Of a stretch of DNA of 64,000 nt, positions 61,190 to 64,000 are shown one piece after another. The notes below the pieces were generated by a model. It made no database searches. It had not been told where the DNA came from and saw only the letters and a program-made list of their open reading frames with translations. The stretch is from NCBI GenBank assembly GCA_021904315.1, contig CM038915.1, positions 5,704,001 to 5,768,000 of the forward strand. The letters run 5' to 3'. The translations under genes were made by a program, and so were the position numbers. How positions within the stretch are numbered: the first letter of the stretch is position 1; every line of letters begins with the position of its first letter. The DNA comes from Sphagnum magellanicum. Lineage: Eukaryota; Streptophyta; Sphagnopsida; Sphagnales; Sphagnaceae.

Positions 61190-62110
61190 GACCATACAAT
61201 TTTTTTTGGTATCTTTGTTGTTGTAATTGGCTTAGTTTGATATGCAAACTCACCTTTGTAGGTACCTTTGTAGGTTTGGATTTCATAACTATAATTTTAA
61301 GTAAGCTTATGGTCCAACATCATTTCTTTCATTTCTGGTGCCATGCCTTAAGTTAATGCAATTATTGTTGATTTGATGATTATATGAAGTTAAACTAAGC
61401 ATCTTTTTTTCTTTCATTGATATGATTAGATGATTTCTAATGTGCAATCACTCTTGATGTCTAAATGGAATGATGTTTTGTACATTTTATTAATCCACTC
61501 ATTATTTGCTTTTGAAAAAGTTATTTTGTAATTGGGTGAATTTTCACTCGTAATTCAATTGTTGCTATAGTATAATATGTAAAAGTTTTTTTTTTTCTAG
61601 TATCTTTATTGTTGTGGTTGGCATAGCTTGATATCTAAATTCACTTGTGTAGGTATAGGTTTCTCCAAAGCAATTTTAAATAACTATATGGATCCAACTT
61701 CTTTTCTTTCATTTTTGTTGCCTTGCCTTAACTTAGTGCAAGTGTTGCTAACTTGATGATTAAATGAAATTAAATTAGGCATCTTTCTCTCTTTCTCATT
61801 GATTTGATCAAATGATTTTTTATGCAAATCATTGTTAGTGCTTAAATGGAATGATGTTTTGTACATTTTTATAATCATCTGATTACTTGCTCCTGAAAAT
61901 TTATAATTCATTTGAATATGTGCTAGCACAAGACAAGACAACTAGTTTTTGCTACCTTGATTATTGTTGTTGGTGTAGTTTAATATGTAAAAGAAAAACC
62001 ATTTTTTGGCCTTTTTGTTGTTGTTCTTATTGGAGTTTGATATTTAGATTCACTTGTGTATGTCTAGGTTTCTGCAATGCAATTTTAAGTATCTATATGG
62101 TCAAAGATAT
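61190..62110 (+). repeat. Tandem array of about 0.4 kb units, three copies
   Basis: Units start near 61195, 61605 and 62000. Shared words include GGCATAGCTTGATAT or GGCTTAGTTTGATAT, CAATTTTAA.TA.CTATATGG, and, in the first two, AAATGGAATGATGTTTTGTA. The third unit is truncated. Confidence 0.7.
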
Positions 62111-62868
62111 ATTTTGGAACCTTGATAAAATTACAGTTGTAATTTTTGCATATGATTTATTTGCCTTCAAGTTTGAAAAGACTGTTGTTCCTTTAAATGT
62201 GTTGTTGAATATTCCAAGATGTAGAATCCAATGTTTGCTAGTCAGTAGGAATATCTAATGAGGACCCATGGGCAATAAATAGTTTAATATAGTGTTTGAA
62301 TAAACAAGTATGATAAAACATCATATTTCATAGAGACATTTCCTCTTTTTTGCTTTGAATGAGCTACTGCCCATTGAGTTAAGGATATCGTCAAGATGTA
62401 TGTTGCAATTCATCTTATTATATAGACTTTAATTTTGTTATAACCAAATAAAAGATATAGATTCTCTTGAATGTATTTAATCAATTTTTTTATTGGTTCT
62501 TCACATGGATTCTAAAAATTTGATAACCAAGGTAGATAGTCACTACCATTCAGGATGAATGATGGTCCTCTAAACATGATGACCAAGTTTGCCTTCTCCT
62601 TTTGGAACCTTGATAAAATTACAACTATAATTGTTGCATATGATTTATTTGCCTTCGATTTTGAGAAGACTATTGTTTCTTTAAATGTGTTTATGTGCTG
62701 CTGAGTATTTCGTGATGTAGAATCCAATGTTTGCTAGTTTGTAAGAATATCCAGTGAAAACCCATGGGCAATTAATAGTTGAATATGGCGCTTGAATAAA
62801 CAAGTAATGATAAGACGTCATATTTTGTAGAGACATTTCTTCCTTTTTGCTTTGAATGAGCTATTCGT
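62108..62868 (+). repeat. Direct duplication, about 0.25 kb units
   Basis: Blocks 62114-62355 and 62603-62868 share GGAACCTTGATAAAATTACA, TGCATATGATTTATTTGCCT, TGTAGAATCCAATGTTTGCT and CCATGGGCAAT.AATAGTT. On the minus strand both give a similar SKANKSYA..TTVILSRFQ frame with stops, so they may be copies of a decayed coding unit of unknown family. Confidence 0.7.
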
Positions 62869-62869
62869 T

Positions 62870-63413
62870 TCCAATTTATATAGGGTGAATGTTTTAACCT
62901 TGTGCAAAGTGACTCATTGCATGGGTTGTAAGTAGTGGACTATCCACAATTAATGAACAAAACCCATGGTGGAAAGATTGAAATAACTAACATGCTCTAG
63001 TTGGTTTTCTGATGTACAATCCAATATTCTTCTTTACCAATTGAGGGTTTAACTTGTTGAACATCTGGAGGTTGGATTAAGAATTGGAATTTGGGTACAT
63101 TCAAGGTTAACATGATTATTCATTTTTTACCATGAATCCAAATTTTGTTGATTTTATGGTTACATGTATAATTTTGGAAGGTGAAATGCAATGTTTATTC
63201 TTGACATATTTCATGTTGTGTTTGCTGGTAATGAAGGAATGGATTGTTGGTCCTTATTGATAAAGAGGAAATTATTGGGCAGTCATTATTATCAAATGCA
63301 TGTTGAGTTTTTACAAGATGATAGGTAGCAGCAAATAGTTTTTTGAGCTATGGATTGAAGGATAACATGGTGCTAACAAGAAACTAATGGGTGGTGGTGG
63401 TGTTTAGGCCCAT
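62870..63413. other. Unassigned stretch upstream of the right-edge relic
   Basis: No gene is seen. A pyrimidine-poor GGTGGTGGTGTTTAG at 63392-63406 could be an acceptor-like site before the following open frame. Confidence 0.3.
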
Positions 63414-64000
63414 ATGAAAAGAATTATAGGCAACCCATCTCAGTCAACTATGGGGTTTAATGACCCTATAGTAGTAACAAATGTGTTTGATGGGACAATA
63501 GTCAATGTGACTAGCTTCAATGGTGTGGAAAATGAAAATGCAACAACTAAAAAAAAAACCTTCCATCAAGCATGGAGGCAAGAAAATCAAAAACAGGTAG
63601 GTATGCTTCAAAAGGAGGTAAAAAAATGTGTTATTGCTAGTTGTATTCCTAAGATTAGAATTTTGACAAATGCCACTAGAGAAATTGTGGGCTTGAAAGG
63701 AGTTTGGTAGCAAATAGTCAAGAATGTTTCATATTAGCATTTGGACTTAACCATTCGACAATTTTGTTTACACACCGAAAAGCAATGGGATGCAATATAT
63801 GAAGACTTGGCCAAACCATTCTAGTATGATCCTCCTTTAAAACCCCATGTAGTAGAAACTTGCACGAGAGAACATTTTAGCTCTTACCAGAGAATTTTGA
63901 AGAAGCTTTGGTAGGCATAAGGGGATGGTGCTCATCCCAATAATTGCCCAATGGAGACGTGGAATTCTAATGTGCACTATTGGAGGACTCCAAATGCCAA
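63414..64000 (+). pseudogene. Plant En/Spm-type (Transposase_24-like) protein relic, runs off the window
   Basis: An open frame at 63414-63710 is followed, in the same frame to the window end, by protein-like sequence with five stops and no frameshift. Segments include IPKIRILTNATREIVGLKGV, HTEKQWDAIYEDLAKPF, YDPPLKPHVVETC, REHFSSYQRILKKLW and CPMETWNSNVHYW. The order of a short IxVNxxxEIVG-like block, then W..I...L...F.YDPPL..HVV, then S.YR..LK..W...G, fits the plant En/Spm-associated transposase protein family as I remember it. Stops are four TAG and one TAA, most at positions where Gln would fit. The protein would assist DNA transposition in the nucleus. The 3' part lies outside the window. 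Identification is by remembered pattern only. Confidence 0.45.

Overview
The window looks like intergenic DNA from a land plant with a large, AT-rich, transposon-saturated genome. The evidence is a Ty1/copia element with a plant-type initiator-Met primer site, solo LTRs, hAT, CACTA and PIF/Harbinger-type MITEs, and a relic of a plant CBS-domain gene that keeps an intron-like gap. The density of old nested repeats and the lack of any intact host gene would fit a gymnosperm or another big-genome plant. The species cannot be named from the sequence. I found no intact protein-coding gene, rRNA, tRNA, CRISPR array or prokaryotic feature.

Layout. At 0-10 kb, a Tourist/PIF-like MITE (677-889, TAA duplication) is followed by diverged duplications and G-rich minisatellites, an unknown ORF relic, a 0.78 kb element with terminal inverted repeats, and a decayed hAT transposase end on the minus strand. 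The hAT relic is cut at 10024 by a CACTA-like terminus. At 10.9-18.0 kb lies a nearly complete Ty1/copia retrotransposon on the minus strand, with two 312 bp LTRs, PBS, PPT, gag, protease, integrase, RT and RNase H. All of its coding parts are broken. Its gag is split by a 948 bp solo LTR with a perfect CACAG duplication. Two more solo LTRs of that family sit at 39.2-40.1 kb and 46.7-47.5 kb.

At 24-36 kb, decayed minus-strand coding remnants are interrupted by a 4.1 kb CACTA-like non-autonomous element. A tandem array of about 115-130 bp units and a second 2.3 kb CACTA-like element follow. At 41.9-45.4 kb are a 153 bp CACTA MITE, a CBS-domain pseudogene, a further CACTA-like terminus, a degenerate GGCTATT minisatellite and a second copy of the 0.78 kb element. 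At 48.5-51.7 kb is a third CACTA-like element carrying a 410 bp hAT MITE with an 8 bp duplication and an internal 29-30 bp tandem array. At 54-64 kb are another inverted-repeat element, a GC-rich island, a second CACTA MITE, local tandem duplications and, at the right edge, a stop-riddled plant transposase relic.

How the parts relate. No operon or pathway is present. The relationships are of nesting and relative age: the copia element came before the solo LTR inside it, hAT coding DNA came before the CACTA-like terminus that cuts it, and the third CACTA-like element came before its hAT MITE. The most interesting structure is a repeated architecture in three CACTA-like elements: CAACTA-rich arms, an AGGTAGGT cluster and an extremely AT-rich core. 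The window also contains CACTA MITEs and a possible CACTA coding relic. All counts and identities were made by eye.
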